From Sphaerotilus montanus (GTDB lineage: Bacteria; Pseudomonadota; Gammaproteobacteria; Burkholderiales; Burkholderiaceae_C): a stretch of DNA of 64,000 nucleotides. Positions within the stretch are counted from its first letter, which is position 1. Every line of letters begins with the position of its first letter. The stretch is taken from NCBI RefSeq assembly GCF_013410775.1, contig NZ_JACCFH010000001.1:3162001-3226000 (forward strand), in the 5' to 3' direction. Made by a program: the position numbers and the translations under genes. The notes below the pieces were generated by a model that was given only the letters and a program-made list of their open reading frames with translations, made no database searches and was not told the DNA's origin. This document shows positions 16,501 through 25,803 of the stretch, in pieces.

Positions 16501-17187
16501 ATGATGAAAACCGCCATCAGCTGGAGCGCCGGCAAGGACTCGTGCCTGGCGCTGCTGCGCGCCCGCGAGGCCGGGCACGACGTGCAGACCTTCCTGACGA
16601 TGTGCGAGGCCGATGGCTTCAGCAAGTCGCACGCGCTGGCGCCCGAGGTGGTCGCCGCGCAGGTCGCAGCCTTCGGCGGCGTGTGGCGGGCGGTGGCCGT
16701 GCCTGAGGGCGTGCCGGGGGCGTACGCCATGTGCTTCGACGCCGCGCTGCAGTCGCTGCACGACAGCGGCCACACCCACGTCGTCTTCGGCGACATCGAC
16801 CTGCAGGCGCACCGCGACTGGCTGGAGCCGGCCTGCGAACGGGCCGGTCTGCAGGCGGTGTTTCCGCTGTGGGGGCTGTCGCGCGCGGCGCTGGCCCGCG
16901 AGATCCTCGACCGTGGCATCCGGGCGCGGCTGGTCTGCGTCGACACGGGCCGGCTGGACGCGCGCTTCTGCGGCCGCGACTACGACGCTGCGCTGCTGGC
17001 CGAGCTGCCGCAGGGCGTGTGCGTCTGCGGCGAGGACGGCGAGTTCCACACCGTCGTCGTCGATGCGCCGGGCATGGCCGCGCCGCTGGCACTGGTCAGC
17101 GGCGGCACCCGCACCGTCTTCGCCCGCCCGCCGATGCGCCCGACCACGCTGGTGTTCGATGAACTGCGGCTGGCCGACGCACCGTGA
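16501..17187 (+). CDS. DUF71 (COG2102) ATP-pyrophosphatase, B12-associated type
   Basis: A 228-residue protein with an N-type ATP pyrophosphatase motif (SWSAGKDSCLALL), FGDIDLQAHRDW and the C-terminal GEDGEFHT motif of the DUF71/Dph6 family. Eukaryotic and archaeal members make diphthamide, which bacteria lack. Comparative genomics has proposed that a bacterial subgroup located in B12 clusters acts in corrinoid salvage, perhaps as an amide-forming ligase. Its place 4 bp after cobO and overlapping cbiB by 4 bp fits that subgroup. The reaction is unproven. Confidence 0.8.
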   Translation: MMKTAISWSAGKDSCLALLRAREAGHDVQTFLTMCEADGFSKSHALAPEVVAAQVAAFGGVWRAVAVPEGVPGAYAMCFDAALQSLHDSGHTHVVFGDIDLQAHRDWLEPACERAGLQAVFPLWGLSRAALAREILDRGIRARLVCVDTGRLDARFCGRDYDAALLAELPQGVCVCGEDGEFHTVVVDAPGMAAPLALVSGGTRTVFARPPMRPTTLVFDELRLADAP

Positions 17188-18152
17188 CGCTGACCGCGCT
17201 CGCCACCGACCCGGCGCCATGGCCTGTGCTGCAGGCGGGGGCGCTGCTGCTCGCCTGGGCGCTGGACCGCTGCTTCGGCGAGCCGCCGAACGCTTGGCAT
17301 CCGGTGGCGTGGCTGGGATCGGTGCTGGGGCCGGTCGGACGGCGGGTGCGCGCCTGGCCGCCGCGGGCGGCGTTCGTGGGCGGGGCGCTGGTCTGGTGCG
17401 CGCTGGCCGCCGGGCTGGTGGCGGGCGCCTGGGCGCTGCAGGACTGGCTGCGCACGCTGCCAGCGTGGCTGGCCGTGCCGCTGCTGGCGCTGCTGCTCAA
17501 GCCGCTGTTCGCGGCGCGGATGCTCTGCGACGAGGTGCGGGCGGTCGAAGCAGCCTTGCAGCAGGGGCTGGACGCCGGCCGCGCGCGCCTGGCCTGGCTG
17601 GTCAGCCGCGACGTGCGCCAGCTCACCGCCGCGCAGGTGCGCGAGTCGGCGATCGAGACGCTGGCCGAGAACCTCAACGACTCGGTGATCGCGCCGCTGG
17701 CGTGGTTTGCCGTGGCCGGGTTGCCGGGCGCTGTGCTGTACCGGTTTGCCAACACGGCGGACGCGATGTGGGGCTACCGCGGCGCCTGGGAATGGGCCGG
17801 CAAGTGGGCGGCGCGGGCGGACGATGCGCTGTCCTGGCCGACCGCGCGCGTGACGGCGCTGCTGCTGCGCCCGGCGTGGCGCAGGGCGGACTGGGTGCAG
17901 CTGCGCGGCGAGGCCGCACGCACGCCTTCCCCCAATGGCGGCTGGCCGATGGGCGCCATGGCGTTACGTCTGGACATCTGTCTGGGCAAGCCGGGGGTCT
18001 ATGCTCTGCATCCCCGTGGTCGAGCACCCGAGGCTGCAGACGTGGACACCGCGCTGCGGCACGCCCAGTCGGCCGTCCGGTGGTGGATGACCATGCTCGC
18101 GGGTGGCTGGCTGGGGTGGGCGTTGATGGGGGCGGCCGGGGGGCTCGCCTGA
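17184..18152 (+). CDS. cbiB: Adenosylcobinamide-phosphate synthase CbiB
   Basis: A 322-residue membrane protein starting at a GTG that overlaps the previous stop. It contains DRCFGEPPNAWHPVAWLG near the N-terminus, VSRDVRQLTAAQVRESAIE and ENLNDSVIAPLAW, all hallmarks of CbiB/CobD. It joins (R)-1-amino-2-propanol phosphate, made by the next gene product, to adenosylcobyric acid. Length and membrane segments are normal. Confidence 0.93.
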   Translation: MTLTALATDPAPWPVLQAGALLLAWALDRCFGEPPNAWHPVAWLGSVLGPVGRRVRAWPPRAAFVGGALVWCALAAGLVAGAWALQDWLRTLPAWLAVPLLALLLKPLFAARMLCDEVRAVEAALQQGLDAGRARLAWLVSRDVRQLTAAQVRESAIETLAENLNDSVIAPLAWFAVAGLPGAVLYRFANTADAMWGYRGAWEWAGKWAARADDALSWPTARVTALLLRPAWRRADWVQLRGEAARTPSPNGGWPMGAMALRLDICLGKPGVYALHPRGRAPEAADVDTALRHAQSAVRWWMTMLAGGWLGWALMGAAGGLA

Positions 18153-18159
18153 ACAGAAC

Positions 18160-19299
18160 ATGACGTCGATCCACGACCGCAATGACCTCGTGCGCACGCA
18201 CGGCGGGCCGGACGCCCTGGGCGTGCCGCGCTGGGATTTCTCCACCAATGCCAATGCCTGCGGGCCGGCGCCGATGGCGCTGGAGCAGGTCCGGCAAGTC
18301 GATGTCCGGCGCTACCCGGACCCGAGCCACACGGCCCTGCGGCAGCAGCTCGCGCGGCTGCACGGCGTCGAGCCGGCGCGCATCATCGTGGCCGGCAGTG
18401 CCAGCGAGTTCATCCGGCGCATGACGCTGGCGATCGCGCTGCTGCATCCGGGGGCGCGGGTGCGCGTGCCGGACTACGCCTACGGGGAATACGCCGCGGC
18501 GGCCGATGCGCTCGGCCTGCGTGTCGTGCGCGAGATCGACGACCTGGACGCCAAGGACCCGGCCTGGCTGATCTGGCACACCGAGCCGGGCAGCCCGATC
18601 GGCGATGCCCGCGCGGCGCCGCCGTTCAACCCGGGCGAGTCGGTGCTGGTGGTCGACCGCGCCTACACGCCGCTGCGGCTGGACGGCGAGGCTCCGCCGG
18701 TGCCGGACGGCGCCTGGCAGCTCTGGTCGCCGAACAAGGCACTCGGGCTGACCGGCGTGCGCGGCGCCTACGCGATCGCCCCGGTCCGCACGCCCGAATC
18801 GGCCGTGCTCACCGACTGGCTGACCGGGCGGCTGGCGGCCCTGGCGCCCTCGTGGCCGCTCGGTGCGCACGGGGTGGCGATGCTGCAGTGCTGGGCCAGC
18901 GACGAGGCGCAGAGCTGGGTGCGCTCCAGCCTGCACATCCTGCGCAGCTGGCGCCGCCAGCAGATCGATCTGTGCCAGAAGCGCCTGGGCTGGACCTGCC
19001 TGACCAGCGTCACGCCGTTCTACATCGCCCGCTGGGGCCAGTGGACGGCGGGCGAGGGCGCCGAATCCGATCCGCTGCACCCGGCGCAGGTGCTGCCCGA
19101 GCTGCGCGCGGTGGGCATCAAGCTGCGCGACTGCACCTCGATGGGCCTCCCGGGCTGGGTGCGCGTGAGCGTGCAGGCGCCGCCGACCCAGCAGGCGCTG
19201 GCGCTGCTGTGGCGCCAGACGGTGGGCGACGGCGGCTTCGTGCCGACGGTGCGCCAGTCCGGCTTCCAGTCGGGGTTCCAGAGCCTGTCCACGTACTGA
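18160..19299 (+). CDS. cobD: L-threonine-O-3-phosphate decarboxylase (PLP enzyme)
   Basis: A 379-residue fold-type I PLP enzyme related to histidinol-phosphate aminotransferase. Motifs are DFSTNANACGPAP near the start, RYPDPSHTALRQQLA, and the PLP-lysine region SPNKALGLTGVRGAYA. In B12 gene clusters this family (CobD of Salmonella, CobC of Pseudomonas) makes the aminopropanol phosphate used by CbiB, whose gene lies 7 bp upstream. A plain aminotransferase is the alternative, unlikely here. Confidence 0.85.
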   Translation: MTSIHDRNDLVRTHGGPDALGVPRWDFSTNANACGPAPMALEQVRQVDVRRYPDPSHTALRQQLARLHGVEPARIIVAGSASEFIRRMTLAIALLHPGARVRVPDYAYGEYAAAADALGLRVVREIDDLDAKDPAWLIWHTEPGSPIGDARAAPPFNPGESVLVVDRAYTPLRLDGEAPPVPDGAWQLWSPNKALGLTGVRGAYAIAPVRTPESAVLTDWLTGRLAALAPSWPLGAHGVAMLQCWASDEAQSWVRSSLHILRSWRRQQIDLCQKRLGWTCLTSVTPFYIARWGQWTAGEGAESDPLHPAQVLPELRAVGIKLRDCTSMGLPGWVRVSVQAPPTQQALALLWRQTVGDGGFVPTVRQSGFQSGFQSLSTY

Positions 19300-19337
19300 A
19301 ACCGAACCGTCAACAGAACCGAAGAGCAAGGAAACAC

Positions 19338-20837
19338 ATGGCACGCGCAGTGATGGTCCTGGGCACCACGAGTGGCGCCGGCAAGAGCTGGCTGGCCACG
19401 GCGCTGTGCCGCTGGTATGCACGCCGCGGCTTCAAGGTCGCGCCCTTCAAGGCGCAGAACATGAGCAACAACGCCCGTGTCGTGCCCGGCCCGGACGGGT
19501 GCATGGGCGAGATCGGCAGCGCGCAGTACTTCCAGGCGCTGGCCGCCTGCGCCGTGCCCGAGGTGCGCCAGAACCCGGTGCTGCTCAAGCCCGAGGCGGA
19601 CACGCGCAGCCAGGTCGTCGTGCTGGGTGCCGTGCGGCGCGATCTGGGCGCCGTGCCGTGGCGCGAACGCAGCGAGGCGCTGTGGCCGTTTGCCCGCGAC
19701 GCGCTGCACGCGCTGATGGCCGAGAACGACGTGGTCGTCATCGAGGGCGCCGGCTCGCCCGCCGAGATCAACCTGCACGCCAGCGACTACGTCAACATGC
19801 GCACCGCGCTGGCCGTGGACGCCGCCTGCCTGCTGGTCACCGACATCGACCGCGGCGGCGCCTTCGCCCACCTCTACGGCACGCACCAGCTGCTGCCGGC
19901 CGAGGAGCGCGCGCTGATCCGCGGCTTCGTGCTCAACCGCTTCCGCGGCGACGCGGCGCTGCTGGCGCCCGGCCCCGAGCAGCTCGAAGCGCTCACCGGC
20001 GTGCCCACGGTCGCCGTGCTGCCGATGTGGCGCGAGCACGGCCTGCCGGAAGAGGACGGCGTGTTCGACGACCGCTCCAGCGGGGGCGCCTCGGCGGTGC
20101 GCCCGCTGCGCGTGGCGGTGATCGCCTACCCGCGCATCAGCAACCTCGACGAGTTCCAGCCGCTGCGCAACCTGCCCGGCGTGCGGCTGGTCTGGGCGCG
20201 GGGCCCGGCCGATCTGGACGGCGCTGACTGGGTCATCCTGCCCGGCTCGAAACACACCACCGCGGATCTGGCCTGGCTGCGCGCGCAGGGGCTGGACCTG
20301 GCGGTCGCGCGCCACGCGGGGCAGGGCGGGGCGGTGCTGGGCATCTGCGGCGGGCTGCAGATGCTGGGCGAGGCGCTGATCGACCTGCACGCGGTCGACG
20401 ACCCGCTCGGCGGCAACGCGCCCGGCCTGGGCCTGCTGCCGCTGGTGACCGCCTTCGATCCGGACAAGCTGCTGCAGCCGACGCAGGCCCGCTTCGCCAC
20501 GCTGGCCGCACCGTGCGGGCCGTGGTCGGCGCTGTCCGGCGTCGCCTTCGACGGCTACGAGATCCACCACGGCCGCACCGCGCAGCATCCAGACCTGCCC
20601 GCGGCCACCGTGGCGGTGCACAACGCCGCGGGCGAGGTGCTGGGCTGGCAGCAGGGCGCCGTGCTCGGGCTGTATGCGCATGGCCTGTTCGAGTCGCCGG
20701 CCGTGCTGCGCGCGCTGTTCGGCGCCGAGGTGCGCACGCTGGATGCCGTGTTCGACGGCCTCGCCGACTTTCTGGACCGGCACGTGCCCGAAGGCGTGCT
20801 GCTGTCCCTGCTCCACAACGACAAGGACTCCCGATGA
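19338..20837 (+). CDS. cobQ: Cobyric acid synthase CobQ
   Basis: A 499-residue glutamine-dependent amidase. The N-terminal half is an ATP-binding domain (VLGTTSGAGKSWLATALCR, KAQNMSNNARV, IEGAGSPAEINL). The C-terminal half is a class I-like glutamine amidotransferase domain with the nucleophile in GICGGLQMLG and a C-terminal YAHGLFE. It amidates the b, d, e and g side chains of adenosylcobyrinic acid diamide to cobyric acid. An AAGGAA-type ribosome-binding site precedes ATG 19338. Confidence 0.95.
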   Translation: MARAVMVLGTTSGAGKSWLATALCRWYARRGFKVAPFKAQNMSNNARVVPGPDGCMGEIGSAQYFQALAACAVPEVRQNPVLLKPEADTRSQVVVLGAVRRDLGAVPWRERSEALWPFARDALHALMAENDVVVIEGAGSPAEINLHASDYVNMRTALAVDAACLLVTDIDRGGAFAHLYGTHQLLPAEERALIRGFVLNRFRGDAALLAPGPEQLEALTGVPTVAVLPMWREHGLPEEDGVFDDRSSGGASAVRPLRVAVIAYPRISNLDEFQPLRNLPGVRLVWARGPADLDGADWVILPGSKHTTADLAWLRAQGLDLAVARHAGQGGAVLGICGGLQMLGEALIDLHAVDDPLGGNAPGLGLLPLVTAFDPDKLLQPTQARFATLAAPCGPWSALSGVAFDGYEIHHGRTAQHPDLPAATVAVHNAAGEVLGWQQGAVLGLYAHGLFESPAVLRALFGAEVRTLDAVFDGLADFLDRHVPEGVLLSLLHNDKDSR

Positions 20838-21883
20838 CTGCACCCACCTTCACCGTTCCCCCGATCGACGATCTGCAGGACGAGGCGCTGACCGCGCGCG
20901 TCCAGACCGCGCTCGACCAGAAGACCAAGCCGCAGGGCTCGCTCGGCCGCCTCGAAGCGCTGGCGCTCAAGCTGGCGCAGATCCAGGGCCGCGACCTGCC
21001 GGCGCTGGAGCATCCGCAGATGGTCGTGTTCGCTGGCGACCACGGGCTGGCGGCGCGCGGTGTCTCGGCCTTCCCGAGCGACGTGACCTGGCAGATGGTC
21101 GAGAACTTCCTGGCCGGCGGCGCTGCGGTCAGCGTGCTGGCGCGCCAGCACGGGCTGGCGCTGACGGTGGTCGATGCCGGCGTGAAGCACGAGTTCGCGC
21201 CGCGTCCGGGCCTGTTGCAGCGCAAGATCGGCTGGGGCACGGCGGATGCGCTGGACGGTCCGGCGATGAGCGCGGCCGAGTGCGCCGCGGCGATCGAGAC
21301 CGGCGCGGGGGTCGTGCGCAGCCTGCCGGGCAACGTACTGCTGTTCGGCGAGATGGGCATCGGCAACACCTCGTCGGCCTCGCTGCTGATGGCGCGGCTG
21401 ACCGGCGAGGCCATTGACCGCTGCACCGGCCGCGGCACCGGCGTGGACGGCCCGGCGCTGGTGCGCAAGACCGAGATCCTGCGCAAGGTGCTGGCCCGCC
21501 ACGCCGCGGCGACCGCGCCGCTGGATGCGCTGGCGGCTTTCGGCGGTTTCGAGATCGCGATGCTGGTCGGTGCGGTGCTGGAGGCGGCGGCGCAGCGGCG
21601 GGTCATCGTCGTCGATGGCTTCATCGTGAGCAGCGCGGTGCTGGTGGCGTCGCGCCTCGCGCCGCACGTGCTGCAGCGCTGCGTGTTCGCGCACCAGTCG
21701 GACGAATCCGGCCACCGGCTGATGCTGGCGCGTCTGGAAGCCGAGCCGCTGCTGAGCCTCGGCCTGCGGCTGGGCGAAGGCTCCGGCGCGGCGCTGGCCT
21801 GGCCGCTGCTGGACTCGGCCTGCCGCATCCTGGCGGAGATGGCGAGCTTCGCCTCGGCCGGCGTGAGCGACCGCGCGGGCTGA
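20834..21883 (+). CDS. cobT: Nicotinate-nucleotide-dimethylbenzimidazole phosphoribosyltransferase
   Basis: A 349-residue CobT. Typical features are LDQKTKPQGSLGRLE, VFAGDHGLAARGVSAFP, FGEMGIGNTSSAS, CTGRGTGVD and the C-terminal GEGSGAALAWPLL. It transfers phosphoribose from nicotinate mononucleotide to dimethylbenzimidazole, yielding alpha-ribazole phosphate for CobS. It overlaps cobQ by 4 bp. Confidence 0.95.
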   Translation: MTAPTFTVPPIDDLQDEALTARVQTALDQKTKPQGSLGRLEALALKLAQIQGRDLPALEHPQMVVFAGDHGLAARGVSAFPSDVTWQMVENFLAGGAAVSVLARQHGLALTVVDAGVKHEFAPRPGLLQRKIGWGTADALDGPAMSAAECAAAIETGAGVVRSLPGNVLLFGEMGIGNTSSASLLMARLTGEAIDRCTGRGTGVDGPALVRKTEILRKVLARHAAATAPLDALAAFGGFEIAMLVGAVLEAAAQRRVIVVDGFIVSSAVLVASRLAPHVLQRCVFAHQSDESGHRLMLARLEAEPLLSLGLRLGEGSGAALAWPLLDSACRILAEMASFASAGVSDRAG

Positions 21884-21890
21884 TCGGGTG

Positions 21891-22682
21891 ATGCGCTGGC
21901 TGGTCCACGAACTCCGCCTGTTCTGCATCGCGCTCCAGTTCTTCACCCGCATCCCCGTGCCGGCCTGGGTCGGCTGGACCCCCGAGTGGATGCACGCCAG
22001 CGCCCGCCACTACCCGGCGGTCGGGCTGTGCATCGGCGCAGCTGGCGCGGCGGTGCTGGCGCTGGCGGCGCAGGTCTGGCCCTTCTCGGTCGCGGTCGGG
22101 CTGTCGATGGCGGCCACCGTCTGGATGACCGGCGGCTTCCACGAGGACGGCCTGGCCGACACCTGTGACGGCCTCGGCGGCACGGTCAGCCGCGAACGGG
22201 CGCTGACGATCATGAAGGACTCACGCCTGGGCAGCTACGGCGCGCTCGGGCTGGTCGGCGTGCTCGGGCTGAAGGCGGTGACGCTGCACGGCCTCGTCAC
22301 CGTGGACCTGCTGCCCGCCGCCGTCGCCACCGTCTGGGCACACGCGCTGTCGCGGGTCGCGCCGGTCGTGCTGCTGTGGGTGCTGCCCTATGCCGGTGAT
22401 CTGGAGCACGCCAAGGCCAAGCCGATGGCGCAGCAGATTTCCGGCCGCGGGCTGCTCGTCGTGATCGGCTGGGCGGTCGTGGTGAGCGTCGCCGCAGTCG
22501 CTGTGCTGGGTGATCCGCGGCCGGTGCTGGCGGGGTTGCTCGGGCTGGCGGGCATGGTGCTGTGGTGCGGGCGCTGGTTCCATGGCCGGCTGGGCGGCTA
22601 CACGGGCGACACGCTGGGCGCCTCGCAGCAGCTGAGCGAACTGGCGGCGCTGCTGGGCTGGCTGGCGGTGCTGCATGGCTGA
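21891..22682 (+). CDS. cobS: Adenosylcobinamide-GDP ribazoletransferase (cobalamin synthase)
   Basis: A 263-residue integral membrane protein. It contains LQFFTRIPVP near the N-terminus, the catalytic acidic motif TGGFHEDGLADTCDG and MKDSRLGSYGALGL. It joins AdoCbi-GDP (from CobU) and alpha-ribazole or its phosphate (from CobT). A GTG codon sits immediately before the chosen ATG and could be used instead. The 3' end overlaps cobC by 8 bp. Confidence 0.94.
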   Translation: MRWLVHELRLFCIALQFFTRIPVPAWVGWTPEWMHASARHYPAVGLCIGAAGAAVLALAAQVWPFSVAVGLSMAATVWMTGGFHEDGLADTCDGLGGTVSRERALTIMKDSRLGSYGALGLVGVLGLKAVTLHGLVTVDLLPAAVATVWAHALSRVAPVVLLWVLPYAGDLEHAKAKPMAQQISGRGLLVVIGWAVVVSVAAVAVLGDPRPVLAGLLGLAGMVLWCGRWFHGRLGGYTGDTLGASQQLSELAALLGWLAVLHG

Positions 22683-23235
22683 AGGGCGGCTGGAACTCTC
22701 CGTCTGGCGCCACCCGAAGCCGATCGGCGCGGCCGGGCGCTGCATCGGCCAGACCGACCTGCCGGTCGACCCGCGCCGCGCCAAGCGCCTGGCGCACCGC
22801 ATCCGCCAGACCGCGCGCCGCGAGGGCCTGCCGCACGTGGTCGCCACCTCGCCGCTGCGCCGTGGGTCCGATGTCGGCCGCTGGCTGCGGCGCTGGGGCT
22901 GGCGGCACCAGATCGACGCGCGCCTGATCGAGCTGGATTTCGGCGCCTGGGACGGCCGGCGCTGGTCCGCGATCGCCCATGCCGAGGTGCTGGCCTGGGA
23001 GGCGGCGTTCCTGCACCACGCCCCCGGCGGCGGCGAATCGTTGCGGCAACTCCACACGCGGCTGGTGGACGCGCTGGGCGCCGTCCGGGCCGGGCAGCTG
23101 CCTCGGCTGGTCGTCGGACACGCTGGCTGGATCACGCTGCTCGGCTGTCTGGACGGGGTGGCGCAGGACCGGCTGAGCGCGTCCGCTTGGCCTGCTCCGC
23201 CGCGGTACGGTCAACGCATTCGCCACGCTGATTGA
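22675..23235 (+). CDS. cobC: Alpha-ribazole phosphatase-like histidine phosphatase CobC
   Basis: A 186-residue histidine-phosphatase-superfamily protein. The catalytic histidine is in VWRHPKPIG (a variant of RHG), with TSPLRRGSDV, the ELDFGAWDGRRWSAI acidic motif typical of CobC, and the second histidine in VVGHAGWI. It removes phosphate from alpha-ribazole phosphate or adenosylcobalamin phosphate. It is the last gene of the B12 operon; a gap of about 96 bp follows before panD. Confidence 0.87.
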   Translation: MAEGRLELSVWRHPKPIGAAGRCIGQTDLPVDPRRAKRLAHRIRQTARREGLPHVVATSPLRRGSDVGRWLRRWGWRHQIDARLIELDFGAWDGRRWSAIAHAEVLAWEAAFLHHAPGGGESLRQLHTRLVDALGAVRAGQLPRLVVGHAGWITLLGCLDGVAQDRLSASAWPAPPRYGQRIRHAD

Positions 23236-23331
23236 AGGGCGGACAGGTTAGATTCGCCCGCCGGGCCGACTGCCGGTACCATCCGCTGCTTTTTGAATTT
23301 TGAATTACGACGTCCAAGGACCACCGACGCC

Positions 23332-23727
23332 ATGTTCCGCACCCTGCTCAAGTCCAAGATCCACCGCGCCGCCGTGACCCACTGCGAGCTGCACTACGAA
23401 GGCTCCTGCGGCATCGACGAGGACCTGCTCGACGCCGCCAACCTCTGCGAGAACGAGCAGATCCACGTCTGGAACATCAACAACGGCGAGCGCTTCGTCA
23501 CCTACGTGATCAAGGCGCCGCGGGGCAGCGGGATCATCTCGCTCAACGGCTCGGCCGCGCGCCGCGCCAGCACGGGCGACCTGGTCATCCTGGCCGCCTT
23601 CGCGCAGGTCCACGAGGACCAGGTGCAGACGCACGCGCCGAAGCTGGTGTTCATGGACGAGCAGAACCGCATCAAGGAACTGCGCGCCCACCCCGAAAAT
23701 CCGCCGCAGACCTCGCCGCTGCGTTGA
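23332..23727 (+). CDS. panD: Aspartate 1-decarboxylase
   Basis: A 131-residue pyruvoyl enzyme of usual length. It starts [16 protein letters not shown], with the self-cleavage site in YEGSCGID (Gly-Ser bond, serine becomes the pyruvoyl group), catalytic [10 protein letters not shown] and NGSAAR. It makes beta-alanine from aspartate for pantothenate and CoA. It has its own upstream gap and overlaps or abuts the bioA start. Confidence 0.95.
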   Translation: MFRTLLKSKIHRAAVTHCELHYEGSCGIDEDLLDAANLCENEQIHVWNINNGERFVTYVIKAPRGSGIISLNGSAARRASTGDLVILAAFAQVHEDQVQTHAPKLVFMDEQNRIKELRAHPENPPQTSPLR

Positions 23728-23744
23728 GCCGCCGCACCCCACCC

Positions 23745-25142
23745 GTGAGCCTGAACGACGACTGGCGCGCACGCAGCCTGCGCGCGGTGTGGCACCCCTG
23801 CACCCAGATGAAGCTGCACGACGGCACGCCCGGCCACCCCGGCGTGCCGCTGATCCCCGTCGCCCGCGCCGACGGCGTGTGGCTGCACGACCACGACGGT
23901 CGGCGCTACCTCGACGGCATCAGCTCCTGGTGGGTCAACCTCTTCGGCCACAACCACCCGGCGCTGGTGGCGGCGCTGGTCGACCAGCTCGGCCGGCTCG
24001 ACCACGTCATGCTGGCGGGCTTCACCCACGCGCCGGTGGTCGAACTCTCCGAGCGGCTGGCAGCGCTGACCGGGCTGGGCCATGCGTTCTACGGCAGCGA
24101 CGGCGCCTCGGCGACCGAGATCGCGCTGAAGATGAGCGCCCACTACTGGCGCAACCACGGCGCGCCGGAGAAGTCGCGCTTCGTCGGGCTGGCCGGTGGC
24201 TACCACGGCGAGACGGTGGGCGCGCTGGCCGTCACCGACATCGCCATCTTCCGCGAGGCGTATGCGCCGCTGGTGCGTCTGGCGGCCACGGTGGACAGTC
24301 CCGATGCCCGCGGCGCCTGCGACGGCGAATCGGCGGTGGACGTGGCCGAGCGCGCCGCGCAGTCGCTGGAACACTGGCTGGCCGGGCACCACGCCGAGAC
24401 CGCGGCCGTGGTCGTCGAGCCGCTGATCCAGTGCGCTGCCGGCATGGCGATGCACGACGCGCACTACCTGCGGCGCGTGCGGCAGCTGTGCGACCAGTAC
24501 CAGGTCCACCTCGTCGTGGACGAGATCGCGGTCGGCTTCGGCCGCACCGGGACGCTGTTCGCGCACACCCAGGCCGGCATCCGTCCCGACTTCCTCTGCC
24601 TGTCCAAGGGCTTGACGGGCGGGATGCTGCCGCTGTCGGCGGTGCTGACGACGGACACGGTCTACGACGCCTTCTACGACGACACGGTCGCGCGCGGCTT
24701 CCTGCACTCGCACTCGTACACCGGCAATCCGCTGGCCTGCCGCGCGGCGCTGGCCACGCTCGACCTGTTCGCGCAGGACGACGTGCTGGCGCGCAACCGG
24801 GTGACCGCCGCCCAGCTGAGCGCGCGCCTCGCGCCGCTGACCGCGCATCCGCGTGTGCGCCACGCGCGCCAGCTCGGCATGGTCTGGGCCTGGGACATCG
24901 AGACGACGCTGCCCGACTTCGCCCGCCGCTATAGCCGCCATGCGCTGGCCCGCGGGCTGCTGCTGCGCCCGATCGGCCACACGCTGTACGCGATGCCGCC
25001 GTATGCGATCGACGCCGCGACCGACGATGGCGCGGGCGCCTGGCTGGCGCAGGGTGCGCTGGCGGCGCTGAACGACACGCTGGCCGAGGAAGGGGCTGCC
25101 GGGTTCGTGTCTCCGGCGGCGGGAGCGATCGATGCCGTCTGA
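23745..25142 (+). CDS. bioA: Adenosylmethionine-8-amino-7-oxononanoate aminotransferase
   Basis: About 465 residues from GTG 23745 (SLNDDWRARSLRAVWHPCTQ); a TTG at 23724, overlapping the panD stop, is the alternative start. Motifs are HPCTQMK, SSWWVNLFGHNHPA, FYGSDGASATEIALK and the PLP-lysine SKGLTGGMLPLSAVL, with GFLHSHSYTGNPLAC. It converts KAPA to DAPA using S-adenosylmethionine in biotin synthesis. It overlaps bioD by 11 bp. Confidence 0.94.
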   Translation: MSLNDDWRARSLRAVWHPCTQMKLHDGTPGHPGVPLIPVARADGVWLHDHDGRRYLDGISSWWVNLFGHNHPALVAALVDQLGRLDHVMLAGFTHAPVVELSERLAALTGLGHAFYGSDGASATEIALKMSAHYWRNHGAPEKSRFVGLAGGYHGETVGALAVTDIAIFREAYAPLVRLAATVDSPDARGACDGESAVDVAERAAQSLEHWLAGHHAETAAVVVEPLIQCAAGMAMHDAHYLRRVRQLCDQYQVHLVVDEIAVGFGRTGTLFAHTQAGIRPDFLCLSKGLTGGMLPLSAVLTTDTVYDAFYDDTVARGFLHSHSYTGNPLACRAALATLDLFAQDDVLARNRVTAAQLSARLAPLTAHPRVRHARQLGMVWAWDIETTLPDFARRYSRHALARGLLLRPIGHTLYAMPPYAIDAATDDGAGAWLAQGALAALNDTLAEEGAAGFVSPAAGAIDAV

Positions 25143-25803
25143 GCCGAACATCCCCTCGCTGCCGTCCCCGACCTCGGTGTTCGTCATCGGCACCGACACC
25201 GGCGTCGGCAAGACCCACGCGGCGGCCCATCTGCTGCGTGGCTGGGCGGCCAGCGGGCACCGGGCGGTCGGCATGAAGCCGGTCGCGGCCGGTACGGCGC
25301 CGGACGACGACGATGCGTTGCGGCTGCGGGCGGCGTCGAACGTCGCGGTACCGGCCGCGCTCGACAACCCCGTGCGCCTGCCCGAGCCACTGTCGCCGCA
25401 CCTCTCGGCGCAGCGGGCGGGCGTGGCCATCACGCTGGCGCCGATCGTCGCGGCGTTTCGCGCCCTGCAGCAGCGCGCCGAGGTGGTCGTGGTGGAGGGT
25501 GCGGGCGGCTTTCTCGTCCCGCTGGACGAACCGGCGGGCGGCGGGCTGCTGACTGGGGCCGGTCTGGCCGAGGCGCTGGGTCTGCCGGTGGTGCTGGTGG
25601 TCGGCATCCGGCTCGGCTGCCTGAACCACGCGCTGCTGACGGCCGAGGCTGTGCGCGCCCGCGGCCTGACGCTGGCCGGCTGGATCGCCAACCGCGTCGA
25701 TCCGGACATGGCCTGCGCCGACGACAACGTGGCCTTTCTGCGCCGACACCTGCCCGCCCCGCTGTGGGCGGACCTGCCGTACTCCCCGACCCCGCATGAC
25801 TGA
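25132..25803 (+). CDS. bioD: Dethiobiotin synthetase
   Basis: A 223-residue P-loop enzyme with FVIGTDTGVGKTHAAAHLL, MKPVAAGT, VVEGAGGFLVPL and the C-terminal GWIANRVD segment. It closes the ureido ring of dethiobiotin from DAPA, CO2 and ATP. It lies between bioA (11-bp overlap) and bioF (8-bp overlap), indicating translational coupling. Confidence 0.94.
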   Translation: MPSEPNIPSLPSPTSVFVIGTDTGVGKTHAAAHLLRGWAASGHRAVGMKPVAAGTAPDDDDALRLRAASNVAVPAALDNPVRLPEPLSPHLSAQRAGVAITLAPIVAAFRALQQRAEVVVVEGAGGFLVPLDEPAGGGLLTGAGLAEALGLPVVLVVGIRLGCLNHALLTAEAVRARGLTLAGWIANRVDPDMACADDNVAFLRRHLPAPLWADLPYSPTPHD

